Counted from the stretch's first letter, positions 53,237 to 64,000 are shown. The stretch is 64,000 bases of DNA from Arthrobacter sp. ISL-65 (GCF_018613795.1 NZ_JAGGPN010000004.1:142452-206451); one strand, 5' to 3'. Program-made: numbers and translations. The notes: a model not told the origin generated them from the letters alone.

Positions 53237-53485
53237 CTATGGAACTTCGACCGTGATGATGTCGCCGTCCTCGCGGAAGAACATGCGACGGCCGCCCCCG
53301 AAGGCCAGAACCAGCCAGACGATGCGGCCATCCTCGGTCAGGTCGTCGATCCAGCCGCTGTGGGGAACCGCGTACGACTCCAGCACGGTGACGAAATCGC
53401 CTGGCATGAGCGCGTTCCAGTCGGCCACGACCTTGGTGCTGGTGGCCTGAGGCGCGGTGCTGCACGCCATGACTGTCTCGGTCAT
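53237..53485 (-). CDS. Small conserved-context hypothetical protein
   Basis: This encodes 82 residues; ATG 53485 overlaps the folD stop (ATGA). The sequence is beta-rich: GDFVTVLESYAVPHSGWIDDL, GRIVWLVLAFGGGRRMFF, DGDIITVEV. No cysteine cluster, no transmembrane helix. I do not recognise a family. The translational coupling to folD and location before the oxidoreductase gene suggest a small accessory factor for C1 oxidation. Confidence 0.65.
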   Translation of the reverse strand: MTETVMACSTAPQATSTKVVADWNALMPGDFVTVLESYAVPHSGWIDDLTEDGRIVWLVLAFGGGRRMFFREDGDIITVEVP

Positions 53486-54360
53486 GGCGTGAGGACCGGC
53501 GTCCTGGCTGCACGTGACTGTTCGCGCGCCGCTTCGGAGGTGTGGAGAAGCAGCAGTGCCGTGGTGACTGAGCCGACACCGCCGGGGACGGGCGTCAGCG
53601 CGGCAGCGACCGGCCGGACACTGGCTTCGTCGACGTCGCCGGCGAGCGAGCCGTCGGAAAGCACGTTGGTTCCCACATCGATGACCACTGAATGCTCCGA
53701 AACATCCGTCCCGGTGAGCAACCCGGTGCGGCCCGCGGCAACAACCACGATGTCGGCATCCTTGGTGTACTTCCCGAGGGGGCCGGACTTCGAGTGGCAG
53801 ACGGTCGTGGTGGCGTCCTTCCCCAACAGCAGCAGGGACAGCGGCTTGCCGACCACGGTGGAACGGCCAACCACCACCACGTTGCGGCCCGCCACCGGGA
53901 TCTCGAAGTGGTCCAGCATTTCAACAACAGCGCGTGCCGTGGCCGGGGCGAAGGCGCGTTCCCCTACGGCGAGAAGTCCCAGGCTCAACGGGTTAGCGCC
54001 GTCGATGTCCTTTTCCGGGGCGATGTACTGGACCAGTTCCTGGGTTTTGACGCCCGGAGGCAGGGGAGTCTGCAGAATGATGCCATTGACGGAAGGCTCT
54101 GCACTGAGGTCCTTCAGCACGGAGATGAGCACCTGTTCGGTCGCGTCCTGACCGACGTCGATGACCCTGCAGCCGATGCCGGCGTTTTCCGCGGCGCGCT
54201 CTATGGAGCGCACGTACCAGTGCGTGGAGCTGTCCTCGGTCGCAACCACGACGGCGAGGGTGGGGCATGAGCCCTCTTCGGCCAGGGCCTTGGCTTCGGT
54301 CTGGGCCTTCTGCTGGATCAGTTTGGCGAGAGGCTTGCCGGAGAGCAGGGATGCCGTCAT
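53482..54360 (-). CDS. folD: FolD-type methylene-THF dehydrogenase lacking the cyclohydrolase lysine
   Basis: This 292-residue protein is FolD-like throughout: GIILQTPLPPGV, EKDIDGANP, VVVVGRSTVVGKPLSLLLL (cofactor loop) and TPVPGGVGSVTTALLL. The family active site is Tyr-x-x-x-Lys (Lys54 in E. coli FolD). Here the tyrosine is present but the segment reads WYVRSIERAAE, so Ile replaces the lysine. That lysine is required for cyclohydrolase activity. The protein is therefore predicted to be dehydrogenase only. fchA overlaps it upstream (ATGA), supplying a cyclohydrolase. Confidence 0.92.
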   Translation of the reverse strand: MTASLLSGKPLAKLIQQKAQTEAKALAEEGSCPTLAVVVATEDSSTHWYVRSIERAAENAGIGCRVIDVGQDATEQVLISVLKDLSAEPSVNGIILQTPLPPGVKTQELVQYIAPEKDIDGANPLSLGLLAVGERAFAPATARAVVEMLDHFEIPVAGRNVVVVGRSTVVGKPLSLLLLGKDATTTVCHSKSGPLGKYTKDADIVVVAAGRTGLLTGTDVSEHSVVIDVGTNVLSDGSLAGDVDEASVRPVAAALTPVPGGVGSVTTALLLLHTSEAAREQSRAARTPVLTP

Positions 54361-54983
54361 CGGAGGATCCTTTCCCGTACCTGGCGTGAAAGCGAGTCCG
54401 CCGCCAGAATGACTTTTTCTTCAAGGCCGTCGGTTTGTTCTGCCAGTGCGGCGCGCGCCGGGGCGTCCTTGATGGCTACGACGTTGATGTCGATGTTGAC
54501 GCGGGCCGTGGTCGCCGCTGCCCTGGCCGCGTCCGCTGCTGCGGCAATGTCGCTGATGACGTTCGGGTTCGCAATATCCAGAAGTTCGGCCGCGAGCTCC
54601 ACTACGGCCCCTGACAGCATGATCAGGCGGGCCGGCGGTTGGGCGGCCTGGCCAAGTGCGTCGTTGATGGCGGCTGCGCGCGCCTGCCGCTCAGGGTCGC
54701 TTGCGGCAGGCAGCTTGTAAGAGGCAATCACAGCTTTGAAGGCGGCTTCGTCGGCGTCGGCCAGCCCCAGTGTCTCGCCGATGAGCCGGTCGGCGGCCGC
54801 AATGATTCGGGACGTTGTCTCTGCGTGCTGCTCATATGTGCCGCCGGTGCTGAACCGTGCCACCATCGCCACCAGGGCCGCACCTTGCGCCGCGTGGAGC
54901 GCCGCGGCCGCGCCGCCACCAGGGGTGGGCTTCCGCGAGGCAAGCCTGCCGAGGTAGTCATTAATTGTTTCTGAACCGATCAT
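54357..54983 (-). CDS. fchA: Methenyl-THF cyclohydrolase / cyclodeaminase-family protein (FchA)
   Basis: A 208-residue all-helical protein of the formiminotransferase-cyclodeaminase C-terminal family: DYLGRLASRKPTPGGGAAAAL, ALVAMVARFSTGG, KLPAASDPERQARAAAI, INVVAIKDAPARAAL. Stand-alone members act as methenyl-THF cyclohydrolases (FchA) in C1 pathways. ATG 54983 has AGGA 8 bases upstream. It overlaps folD by four bases. With a FolD missing its cyclohydrolase residue, FchA is the obvious source of that step. Confidence 0.87.
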   Translation of the reverse strand: MIGSETINDYLGRLASRKPTPGGGAAAALHAAQGAALVAMVARFSTGGTYEQHAETTSRIIAAADRLIGETLGLADADEAAFKAVIASYKLPAASDPERQARAAAINDALGQAAQPPARLIMLSGAVVELAAELLDIANPNVISDIAAAADAARAAATTARVNIDINVVAIKDAPARAALAEQTDGLEEKVILAADSLSRQVRERILR

Positions 54984-55030
54984 TTGTTCATTCCTGGGCT
55001 GGTAGAGGCTGGAGCGGAAAGGGGGCTGCA

Positions 55031-55069
55031 CGCAGCCCGGCCCCCGTTGCGAGGATGAGCCGGGCTGCG
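55031..55069 (-). terminator. Hairpin between dimethylglycine oxidase and fchA
   Basis: CGCAGCCCGGC (55031-55041) pairs with GCCGGGCTGCG (55059-55069). It may lower expression of downstream fchA-folD relative to the oxidase rather than end the operon. Confidence 0.55.
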
Positions 55070-55093
55070 TGGCCCCGAAGGGCCCTGCGGTGC

Positions 55094-57640
<2,547 letters not shown>

Positions 57641-58555
57641 TTAGCGGAAGACGATTGTGCTGGTCTGGTCCAGCAGTACCCGGTGTTGGCAGTGCCAGCG
57701 CACAGCGCGGGACAGGGCGAGGGCTTCGGCGTCCTGTCCGATGGTGGAGAGGGTGCCCGGTCCATGTGTGTGGTCGACCCGGATGACTTCCTGCTCGATG
57801 ATCGGGCCCTCATCCAGGTCGGCGGTGACGTAGTGGGCGGTTGCACCCACAAGCTTGACGCCGCGGTCGTAGGCCTGGTGGTAGGGGCGTGCGCCCTTGA
57901 ACCCCGGCAGGAACGAGTGGTGGATGTTGATGGCCCTGCCCTCGAGGGACCGGCACAGGTCATCGGACAGCACCTGCATGTACCGGGCCAGGACCACGAG
58001 GTCGATGTCGTACTCGTCCACGAGCTCCAGCAGACGCCGCTCGGCGTCCTGCTTGGTTTCCGGGGTCACGGGGATGTGAACGAACGGAAGGCCGGCAGCC
58101 TCGGCCATTGCCCGGTGCGTTTCGTGGTTGGAAACCACCAGGGCCAGGTCCCCGCCAAGGCTGCCGCCACGCCAGCGGAAAATCAGGTCGTTCAGGCAGT
58201 GCCCGAACTTCGACACCATGACCAGAACGCGGTGCTTGGTCTCGTCGTGGACGTTGAACTTCATGTCAAAGCGTTCCGCGATGGGGCGGAACTCCTCTTC
58301 GAGCGTCTGCAGATCGTGTTCCGTCGCACCCGAGAAGGCCGTGCGCAGGTGCAGGGTCTGGCGGAGGCCGTCGTCGAACTGCTGGTGCTCTTCGATGTTG
58401 AATCCGCGCTCGAAAAGGAACGTGGTTACTGCCTGCACGATGCCGGCACGTTCGACACACGACAGTGTGAGTACGAACTTGCCGGTTTTGGTTTCTCCGG
58501 AGGCTGCGGTGTGCGGAGCCGGCCGGGTTTCTGTGGCTGTGTCCACAACGGTCAT
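57641..58555 (-). CDS. purU: Formyltetrahydrofolate deformylase
   Basis: This 304-residue enzyme hydrolyses 10-formyl-THF to formate and THF. An N-terminal ACT domain (~24-100, FVLTLSCVERAGIVQAVTTF) precedes the formyltransferase fold with KFGHCLNDLIFRW, LVVSNHETH, and the catalytic NIHHSFLPGFKGA and Asp in ADLDEGPIIEQ. ATG 58555 follows AAAGGATTTCGAC. First gene of the minus-strand C1 operon; the formate goes to the YdeP/FdhF-type enzyme. The GntR gene is divergent. Confidence 0.95.
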   Translation of the reverse strand: MTVVDTATETRPAPHTAASGETKTGKFVLTLSCVERAGIVQAVTTFLFERGFNIEEHQQFDDGLRQTLHLRTAFSGATEHDLQTLEEEFRPIAERFDMKFNVHDETKHRVLVMVSKFGHCLNDLIFRWRGGSLGGDLALVVSNHETHRAMAEAAGLPFVHIPVTPETKQDAERRLLELVDEYDIDLVVLARYMQVLSDDLCRSLEGRAINIHHSFLPGFKGARPYHQAYDRGVKLVGATAHYVTADLDEGPIIEQEVIRVDHTHGPGTLSTIGQDAEALALSRAVRWHCQHRVLLDQTSTIVFR

Positions 58556-58569
58556 GTCGAAATCCTTTA

Positions 58570-58600
58570 GATATATGGTTGATAACCTTATTGATATATC
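58570..58600. promoter_or_regulatory. Nested inverted repeat between purU and the GntR gene
   Basis: GGTTGATAACC (58577-58587) sits inside GATATAT (58570-58576) ... ATATATC (58594-58600). This AT-rich nested palindrome in the divergent promoter region is a good candidate operator for the adjacent GntR/FCD regulator. A second palindromic site, CCAG-N6-CTGG around GTATAC, follows at 58612-58625. Confidence 0.6.
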
Positions 58601-58677
58601 AGCAGTGATTGCCAGCGTATACTGGTGAGCGGATGAGGTCAATAGTCAGATTGTTGGCCCACAGGAGAGGCGGAGCG

Positions 58678-59358
58678 GTGGCGTTTGAAGCTTTGGCGGT
58701 GACGGAGGCCGGAGGTTCGAGGTCCTTGGCCGATGTGGCCTACGAACGGATCCGGGACAGCCTGCTGACTTTGGAGATCCGGCCTGGCGATCCGCTGTAC
58801 GACGAGGGGCTCGCAAAGGAGCTCGGCGTCGGACGCACTCCGGTCAGGGAAGCGCTCAAACGGCTTGAAGTGGACCGGCTCGTTGTGACTTATCCAAGGC
58901 GCGGTACCTTCGCAACACGGGTGGAGGTCACGGACCTCGCGTTCATCTCGGAAATCAGGGCCCAGCTGGAGCCCCTTGCTGCCGCCCGTGCCGCCCGGGT
59001 GGCCACCGCCGCAGTGCGGGAGCGTCTCCGCCTCATCGTGGAGGAAGTGGAGTCCTTCGACGTGGACAGCGCATCAGTCGTGGAGACGTTGCGGCTGGAC
59101 GCCAGGGTGCACCAGGGAATTTATGCTGCAGCAGCGAACCCGCACCTGGAAGACGTCCTGATCCGCTACGACAATCTCGCCACGCGCATCTGGTGCATGG
59201 TGCTGGACCGCCTGCCAAATCTTTCCCGGCACGTGCATGAGCACGTCGACCTGCTTGAAGCGGTGATCAAAGGGGACGAGGCCCAGGCTGCCGAACTGGC
59301 CCGCGTTCACGTCGACGGCTTTGAGAAGGCCGTGCGGACGGCCCTGTTCGCAGCCTAG
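58678..59358 (+). CDS. GntR-family (FCD subfamily) regulator
   Basis: About 226 residues from GTG 58678 (AGGAGAGGCGGAGC upstream); ATG 58633 is an alternative giving 15 more residues. The winged helix (~15-80: SLADVAYERIRDSLLTLEIR, GVGRTPVREALKRLEVDRLV) is followed by an all-helical FCD domain with its metal-binding His/Asp residues (DARVHQGIYAAAANP, RHVHEHVDLLEAV). It is divergent from purU and probably controls the folate C1 operon. Confidence 0.9.
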   Translation: MAFEALAVTEAGGSRSLADVAYERIRDSLLTLEIRPGDPLYDEGLAKELGVGRTPVREALKRLEVDRLVVTYPRRGTFATRVEVTDLAFISEIRAQLEPLAAARAARVATAAVRERLRLIVEEVESFDVDSASVVETLRLDARVHQGIYAAAANPHLEDVLIRYDNLATRIWCMVLDRLPNLSRHVHEHVDLLEAVIKGDEAQAAELARVHVDGFEKAVRTALFAA

Positions 59359-59380
59359 CGCTTGTTGTTGCCTGGCAACG

Positions 59381-59409
59381 ACGACGGCGGGACGTTGCCT
59401 CGCCGTCGT
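59381..59409 (+). terminator. Terminator after the GntR gene
   Basis: ACGACGGCG (59381-59389) with CGCCGTCGT (59401-59409). A second small hairpin CCCATCC-TAAA-GGATGGG follows at 59419-59436. Confidence 0.65.
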
Positions 59410-59502
59410 GAAGCGCGCCCATCCTAAAGGATGGGTGGCGCCGCCCGGTTTGGTGGTGAAACGCTACCCGGACGGGGGCACTTTGCTGTGGAGAAAGCGC
59501 GG

Positions 59503-60969
59503 CTAGCGCCACAATGGATTGGCGTCCTGGGAGGCGATGAGCTCCTGCGCCTCGGCTTCCGTGTCTACGCTCGGCATGGAGCCCGGCAGCGGGCGGCCGG
59601 CCGATTCACGAAGGAAATAGATGGCGATCGCACCGATGACCGACGTCGCCATCAGGTAGTAGGCCGGGGCCATGTCGTCGCCGGTGGCCGCGATCAGGCC
59701 CTGGACCAGGAATGGCGTGGTTCCGCCGAAGATCGCCACAGAGAAGTTGTAGGCGATGCCCATGCTGCTGTAGCGGCTTGAGGTGGGGAACAGCGCCGGA
59801 AGTGCTGACGCGAGGTTGGCCACGTAGAACGTGACGGGGAAGGCGACCAGGGACAGGCCCGCCAGGGTGGACCAGACGTCGCCGATTCCGATGAGCATGA
59901 ACGCGGGGACGGCAAAAAGGACGGTGCTTCCGGCACCGATCCACAGCACCGGACGCCTGCCGATGCGGTCCGAAAGCTTGCCGGTGAGCGGGATGCACAG
60001 CGCCATCACCACCAGGACCGGAATGGTCAGCAGCGTGCCGTGGAGGGGGTCGTAGCCTTTGGATTCGGTCAGGTATGTCGGCATGTACGACGTCAGGGCA
60101 TAACCGACGGTGTTGGCAGCGCCGGCGAGGATCATGGCCAGCACGATTTGGCGCCAGTAGGTTCTCATGATGCCCACCGGGCCGACGGCAACACTCTTAT
60201 CGCTTGCGGCGGCTTGGCTGGCGGCTGACTCCTGCGCGCCGAGGGTTGCCTGGAACTGGGGGGATTCCTCGATCTTGTTCCGGAAGTAGATGGCGATCAG
60301 GCCTAACGGCCCGGCCACCAGGAAAGGCAGCCTCCAGCCCCATTCCTCCATGGCGGCCTCGCCGAGGGTGACCTGCAGGACGGAGACCGTGGCAGCGCCC
60401 AGGGCAAAGCCAATGTAGGAGCCCATGTCCAGGAAACTGGCGAAGAAGCCGCGCCGCTTATCAGGGGCATATTCACACACAAACGTGGTGGCGCCGGCAT
60501 ACTCGCCGCCGGTGGAGAAGCCCTGCACGAGCTTCAGGAGAACCAGCAGCGCGGCCGCCCAAACGCCTATTTGCGCGTAGCCGGGGAGGAGTCCGACGGC
60601 GAAGGTGCTGGCCGCCATCAGCATAAGGGTCGCGGCGAGCACCTTCTGGCGCCCTACTTTGTCCCCGAGCCAGCCGAACACGACGCCGCCGATCGGGCGG
60701 GCAATGAAAGTTGCCGCAAAGGTGCCGAGCAGGAACAGGGTCTGAACGGTCCTGTCCGCTTCCGGCAGGAACACCGGCCCCATGGTGGTGATCAGATAGC
60801 CGAACACGCCGACGTCGTACCACTCCATGGTGTTGCCCACGATGGTGCCACCGAGGGCCTTCTTAAGCATCCGCTGGTCCACGACATTGATGTCGGACGC
60901 CGTGAGCCGGCGGGAGTACTGTCTGTCTTTGCTGCTTTGATCGGTAGTGACATCACCTTGGATCGTCAT
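59503..60969 (-). CDS. MFS transporter of the ProP-like metabolite:H+ symporter family
   Basis: A 488-residue protein with 12 predicted helices. Signatures are NTMEWYDVGVFGYL in TM1, the MFS loop GWLGDKVGRQKVL, FSTGGEYAGATTFVCEYAP and the second-half loop GKLSDRIGRRPVL. These match the MHS family (proline/betaine ProP, ShiA, KgtP). Given the betaine/dimethylglycine genes next door, a methylated glycine derivative is the likely substrate. ATG 60969 follows AAGGAACCTGT. No long C-terminal coiled coil is seen, so osmotic regulation as in E. coli ProP is unlikely. Confidence 0.87.
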   Translation of the reverse strand: MTIQGDVTTDQSSKDRQYSRRLTASDINVVDQRMLKKALGGTIVGNTMEWYDVGVFGYLITTMGPVFLPEADRTVQTLFLLGTFAATFIARPIGGVVFGWLGDKVGRQKVLAATLMLMAASTFAVGLLPGYAQIGVWAAALLVLLKLVQGFSTGGEYAGATTFVCEYAPDKRRGFFASFLDMGSYIGFALGAATVSVLQVTLGEAAMEEWGWRLPFLVAGPLGLIAIYFRNKIEESPQFQATLGAQESAASQAAASDKSVAVGPVGIMRTYWRQIVLAMILAGAANTVGYALTSYMPTYLTESKGYDPLHGTLLTIPVLVVMALCIPLTGKLSDRIGRRPVLWIGAGSTVLFAVPAFMLIGIGDVWSTLAGLSLVAFPVTFYVANLASALPALFPTSSRYSSMGIAYNFSVAIFGGTTPFLVQGLIAATGDDMAPAYYLMATSVIGAIAIYFLRESAGRPLPGSMPSVDTEAEAQELIASQDANPLWR

Positions 60970-61461
60970 ACAGGTTCCTTACTGAATATTGGCGGGAATC
61001 CAGGCGCTGGACGCCCGTGCTGACGAAGATTGACCCTGCATGCATACGGCCGGCGCCTGCCGGGAGTGGACTCATCACCGGGCAGGGCGTGTGCAGAAAG
61101 CACCTTGTTCGTCAGGAGATGCGCAAGCACGTGGGATCCTCTCGTGTTCCGCAGTAATCAACAGGCTTCGGCTTATGCAACAGAGTGCGTCAGCTCACAG
61201 TCGTTGTCAAGAAGATGACTTGGGTCCCGCACCAGTGGGTGGCCGGCACTTTACGCCTACCCCTTTGGGTAGGTGTAACCGCCCGATGATGGCATAGCGC
61301 CCAGCCCGGCGTGCGGGGGAAGATAGAGGGCAACATATTCGGATGAGATCGGGACCGCCGGGGGCGGTGCTTCGAATGGTCCGAGATCGCTAATTTCCCT
61401 GCCTTCCAGCTCCGCCATCCTCGGCCGCTCCCGGCAACAGCTTTTCCTCCAAAGGAGTTCC
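60970..61461. other. Divergent promoter region, ~490 bp
   Basis: No gene is evident on either strand. A small hairpin CCTACCC/GGGTAGG lies at 61257-61273, and AAAGGAGTTCC for ino1 ends the stretch. It must hold promoters for both the transporter and ino1. Confidence 0.5.
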
Positions 61462-62625
61462 GTGTCTTCAAATCCGATTCGTGTAGCTATCGTCGGCGTG
61501 GGTAACTGTGCCGCTTCGCTGGTCCAGGGTGTCCATTACTACCGGGATGCCGACCCCCAGGCCACGATTCCGGGTCTGATGCACGTGGAGTTCGGCAAGT
61601 ACCACGTCAACGATGTGCAGTTCGTGGCCGCGTTCGATGTGGACGGCAAGAAGGTCGGCGTTGACCTGGCCGACGCGATCCTGGCCAGCGAAAACAACAC
61701 CATCAAGCTCGCCGATGTTCCGCCCAGCGGTGTGACGGTCCAGCGCGGGCACACCCTGGATGGCCTGGGCCGGTATTACCTGGAGACCATCGAGCAGTCC
61801 CCGGCCGAGCCGGTCGACGTGGTGCAGGCGCTCAAGGACTCCCAGGCCGATGTCATGGTCTGCTACCTGCCGGTCGGGTCCCAGGAAGCCGCGGAGTTCT
61901 ACGCCCAGTGCGCCATCGACGCCGGCGTGGCGTTCGTCAACGCCCTGCCGGTGTTCCTCGCGGGCACCAAGGAGTGGGCTGACAAGTTCACCGCCGCGGG
62001 TGTGCCGATCGTCGGCGATGACATCAAGAGCCAGATCGGTGCCACCATCACGCACCGTGTCATGGCCAAGCTGTTCGAGGACCGCGGTGTGACGCTGGAC
62101 CGCACGTACCAGCTGAACGTGGGCGGCAACATGGACTTCAAGAACATGCTCGAGCGCGACCGGCTCGAGTCCAAGAAGATCTCCAAGACCCAGGCCGTGA
62201 CCTCCAACGTCGAGGCCGAGCTCGCCGCGAAGGACGTCCACATCGGCCCGTCCGACTACGTGCAGTGGCTCGATGACCGCAAGTGGGCCTTCGTCCGCCT
62301 GGAAGGCCGCAACTTCGGCGACGCCCCGGTGTCTTTGGAGTACAAGCTGGAGGTCTGGGACTCGCCGAACTCCGCGGGTGTGATCATCGACGCGATCCGT
62401 GCGGCGAAGATCGGCCTGGACCGCGGCATCGGCGGCCCGCTGCTGTCGGCGTCGAGCTACTTCATGAAGTCCCCGCCGGAGCAGTTCAACGACGACCTCG
62501 CCCGCGACAGGTCGAGGCCTTCATCCGCGGCGACCTCGACCGCTAACCCCCGGACCCTTCCTCAGGTCCTGCAGGTTTTCACGCGATGCTCCCTCACTTT
62601 CGGGTGGGGGAGCCTCGCTGTTTAA
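61462..62625 (+). CDS. ino1: Inositol-3-phosphate synthase, C-terminus frameshifted
   Basis: This enzyme makes 1L-myo-inositol-1-phosphate from glucose-6-phosphate with NAD, the first step toward mycothiol and phosphatidylinositol. It has the Rossmann start [42 protein letters not shown] and the actinobacterial block [16 protein letters not shown] 61462 follows AAAGGAGTTCC. After NDDLARD the expected tail [11 protein letters not shown], ending at 62546, lies in another frame; one base is missing at 62508-62510, so the reading frame runs on to 62625. True function of a complete copy is certain; the frameshift may be a sequencing error. Confidence 0.93.
   Translation: MSSNPIRVAIVGVGNCAASLVQGVHYYRDADPQATIPGLMHVEFGKYHVNDVQFVAAFDVDGKKVGVDLADAILASENNTIKLADVPPSGVTVQRGHTLDGLGRYYLETIEQSPAEPVDVVQALKDSQADVMVCYLPVGSQEAAEFYAQCAIDAGVAFVNALPVFLAGTKEWADKFTAAGVPIVGDDIKSQIGATITHRVMAKLFEDRGVTLDRTYQLNVGGNMDFKNMLERDRLESKKISKTQAVTSNVEAELAAKDVHIGPSDYVQWLDDRKWAFVRLEGRNFGDAPVSLEYKLEVWDSPNSAGVIIDAIRAAKIGLDRGIGGPLLSASSYFMKSPPEQFNDDLARDRSRPSSAATSTANPRTLPQVLQVFTRCSLTFGWGSLAV
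62588..62613. terminator. Terminator between ino1 and mshA
   Basis: GCTCCCTCAC (62588-62597) pairs with GTGGGGGAGC (62604-62613), one wobble. It lies past the original ino1 stop at 62546, which also supports that stop as the natural end. Confidence 0.65.
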
Positions 62626-62637
62626 GGGATGCGGAGG

Positions 62638-63893
62638 CTACCCGGCCAGGACCGTGAGACGGCCGAGGCGCTGTACCGCGGCGGCGTGGTAACTGTCGAG
62701 GGTGATGGCGGCGGTTCGTTGCCAGCCGGAGTTTGCCGCGTGGATGGCGGCGGCGGTGCCCATGTTGCGGCGGGTGGCCGGGTCGTCGTGGAGGGCTTCA
62801 AGGGCGTCGGCCCAGTCGGCGGCGTGGTGGCCGTCCACCAAAAGCCCGGTGCGGCCGTCAATGACGGCGCGGGACAGGCCACCCACCCGTGTGGCGACCA
62901 CGGGGGTGCCGCAAGCATGCGCCTCCAGGGCCACAAGCCCGAACGATTCGCTGTAGGAGGGCATGACGACGACGTCGGCCGAGCGGTACCAGGAGGCCAG
63001 TTTCGGTGCTCCGACCGGCGGATGGTGAGTGACGGCGTCGTCCATTCCTTCGGCGGTAACAATCGCGTCCAGGTCGAAGTCCCGGGCGCCGCTCAGCGCG
63101 CCGAGCACGGTCAGTTTGAGGTCGATGTCGGGGCGTCGCCGGCGGAGCAGGGCGGCAGCCCTGATCAGGACCTGCGGCCCCTTGAGCCGCTGGATCCGGC
63201 CGGCGAACAGCAGGTGGAAGGTGCCCGGTGCAATGCCTTGGGCGGCGCGGGACCGGCTGCGGGAGGCGGGCGTGAAGACCGAAAGGTCAACGCCCGGGGG
63301 AGCGACATCGGTCTGTTCGGCGTCGGCGCCGTAATGCGAAACCAGCTCGGCAACCTCGGCACCGTGTTGGCGATCAGGCGCGTGGCGCCGTCGACAATGC
63401 GGTGTTCGCCTTCCTCGCGGCGCCGCGGCTCAGGCTCCTCGCCGGACTGCAGCACCAAATTCTTAGCCTTGGCCATGGTGTGCATTGTGTGAACCAGCGG
63501 AATGTCCCACCGCCAGGAGAGCTCCAGCCCGACCATGCCGGACAACCAGTAGTGGGAGTGGATGACGTCGTACCGGGCGTGCGGCTGCCGCGCGCCGATC
63601 CGCTGGATCTCGGCCACCATGCTGTGCATTAGGTCCGGCAGTTCCTCTTTGGACAGCCTGCGCGGCGGCCCGGCGGTGACGTTGTGGACGCGAACTCCCG
63701 GACCGGGATGTTCGACGGCGGGCTGGCCGGCCGAGGTGGAGCGGGTGAAGATGTCCACTTCGATGCCGGATTCGGCCAGGGCCGAGGCGAGGCCGCGGAT
63801 GTAAACGTTCATGCCGCCGGCGTCCCCGGAACCGGGCTGTTCCATGGGAGAGGTGTGCAGCGACAGGAAAGCCACGCGCTTGATTGGGGTCAC
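62638..63893 (-). pseudogene. mshA: D-inositol-3-phosphate glycosyltransferase MshA, frameshifted
   Basis: A GT4/GT-B enzyme that joins GlcNAc to inositol-3-phosphate in mycothiol synthesis. From GTG 63893 the N-terminal half reads normally: LSLHTSPMEQPGSGDAGGMN, DVIHSHYWLSGMVG, MHTMAKAKN, LIANTV. The frame then breaks; the rest (EVAELVSHYGADAEQ, PPGVDLSVFTPA, LFAGRIQRLKGPQ, SYSESFGLVALEAHACGTPVVA) continues one frame over to the stop at 62638. One base is missing between 63360 and 63361. It converges with ino1, whose product it uses. Confidence 0.9.
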
Positions 63894-63934
63894 GGCTCAT
63901 TCCTTTTGGTCTGTTAGCTCTGTTAAGGGGTACA

Positions 63935-63969
63935 CGAACGGCCCCCGTCTCCAGGACGGGGGCCGTTCG
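63935..63969. terminator. Strong hairpin near the right edge
   Basis: CGAACGGCCCCCGTC (63935-63949), loop TCCAG, GACGGGGGCCGTTCG (63955-63969). Read on the minus strand it follows the partial gene ending at 63984. Confidence 0.8.
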
Positions 63970-63983
63970 GCTTTGGCAGTGTC

Positions 63984-64000
63984 TTACTGGGCTACTTTGG
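63984..64000 (-). CDS. 3' end of a minus-strand gene, possibly a second mscR-type MBL gene
   Basis: Seventeen bases to the window edge read, on the minus strand, ...KVAQ-stop, and CCAAAGTAGCCCAGTAAGACA is the same as the last codons and first downstream bases of the metallo-beta-lactamase gene at 39515-40135. A terminator follows. Too short for proof; it suggests a second copy of that gene next to mshA. Confidence 0.35.

Noticed and set aside
59321..59506. 62-codon frame ending VVKRYPDGGTLLWRKRG
   Set aside because: Its first half overlaps the GntR gene, it crosses the terminator, and no start fits the remaining ~25 codons.

Overview
The window looks like chromosome from a high-GC actinobacterium of the Micrococcaceae, most likely Arthrobacter or Pseudarthrobacter. 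The evidence is GC-rich third codon positions, frequent GTG and TTG starts, mycothiol genes (ino1, mshA, a mycothiol-type formaldehyde dehydrogenase), a HAIR element before clpB, and a dimethylglycine oxidase that closely resembles the enzyme known from Arthrobacter globiformis. There is no prophage, CRISPR array or intact insertion sequence.

Left third (1-17.8 kb): a surface-glycopolymer locus built as a mirror. A plus-strand operon (DNRLRE surface protein, HprK-like kinase, family 2 glycosyltransferase, flippase, large GT-C-like membrane protein, two small membrane proteins, metallophosphoesterase) faces a minus-strand operon (two family 2 glycosyltransferases, a second HprK-like kinase, and a glycosyltransferase-flippase fusion). 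A transposase scrap lies where they meet. The two outer genes share a conserved, apparently structured leader of about 200 bp that runs into their first ten codons. A secreted GH16 glucanase and a lipoprotein phosphatase flank the right end. I could not match this arrangement to a described system; it is the best candidate for something new.

Middle (18-32 kb): mostly housekeeping. A secreted trypsin-like protease, a YCII protein, clpB, a septum-formation-like protein, DUF3073, a double-VOC protein, purF-purM, a urate-catabolism operon (uraD, uraH, FAH-family protein), and a two-component system.

32-43 kb: choline and C1 metabolism. A BetI-like repressor with palindromic operators, betA, betB and an APC permease are followed by mycothiol-dependent formaldehyde oxidation (mscR plus a metallo-beta-lactamase-fold partner) and a YdeP/FdhF-type oxidoreductase.

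43-47 kb: small stress genes (csbD, hsp20), a tRNA-Lys-like gene with oversized loops, an outward-facing 34-bp inverted repeat, and a truncated Rieske oxygenase remnant.

47-61 kb: a minus-strand folate C1 operon: purU, dimethylglycine oxidase, fchA, folD, a second YdeP/FdhF-type oxidoreductase, moeA and fdhD, with IclR and GntR regulators and a ProP-like transporter. Together with betA/betB it encodes choline to betaine and dimethylglycine to sarcosine plus formate/CO2. The betaine-to-dimethylglycine step is missing here apart from the Rieske remnant. The FolD copy lacks the catalytic lysine needed for cyclohydrolase, which FchA next door would supply.

61-64 kb: ino1 and mshA (mycothiol synthesis). 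moeA, ino1 and mshA each carry a one-base indel in a short homopolymer, so sequencing error must be ruled out before calling them pseudogenes.
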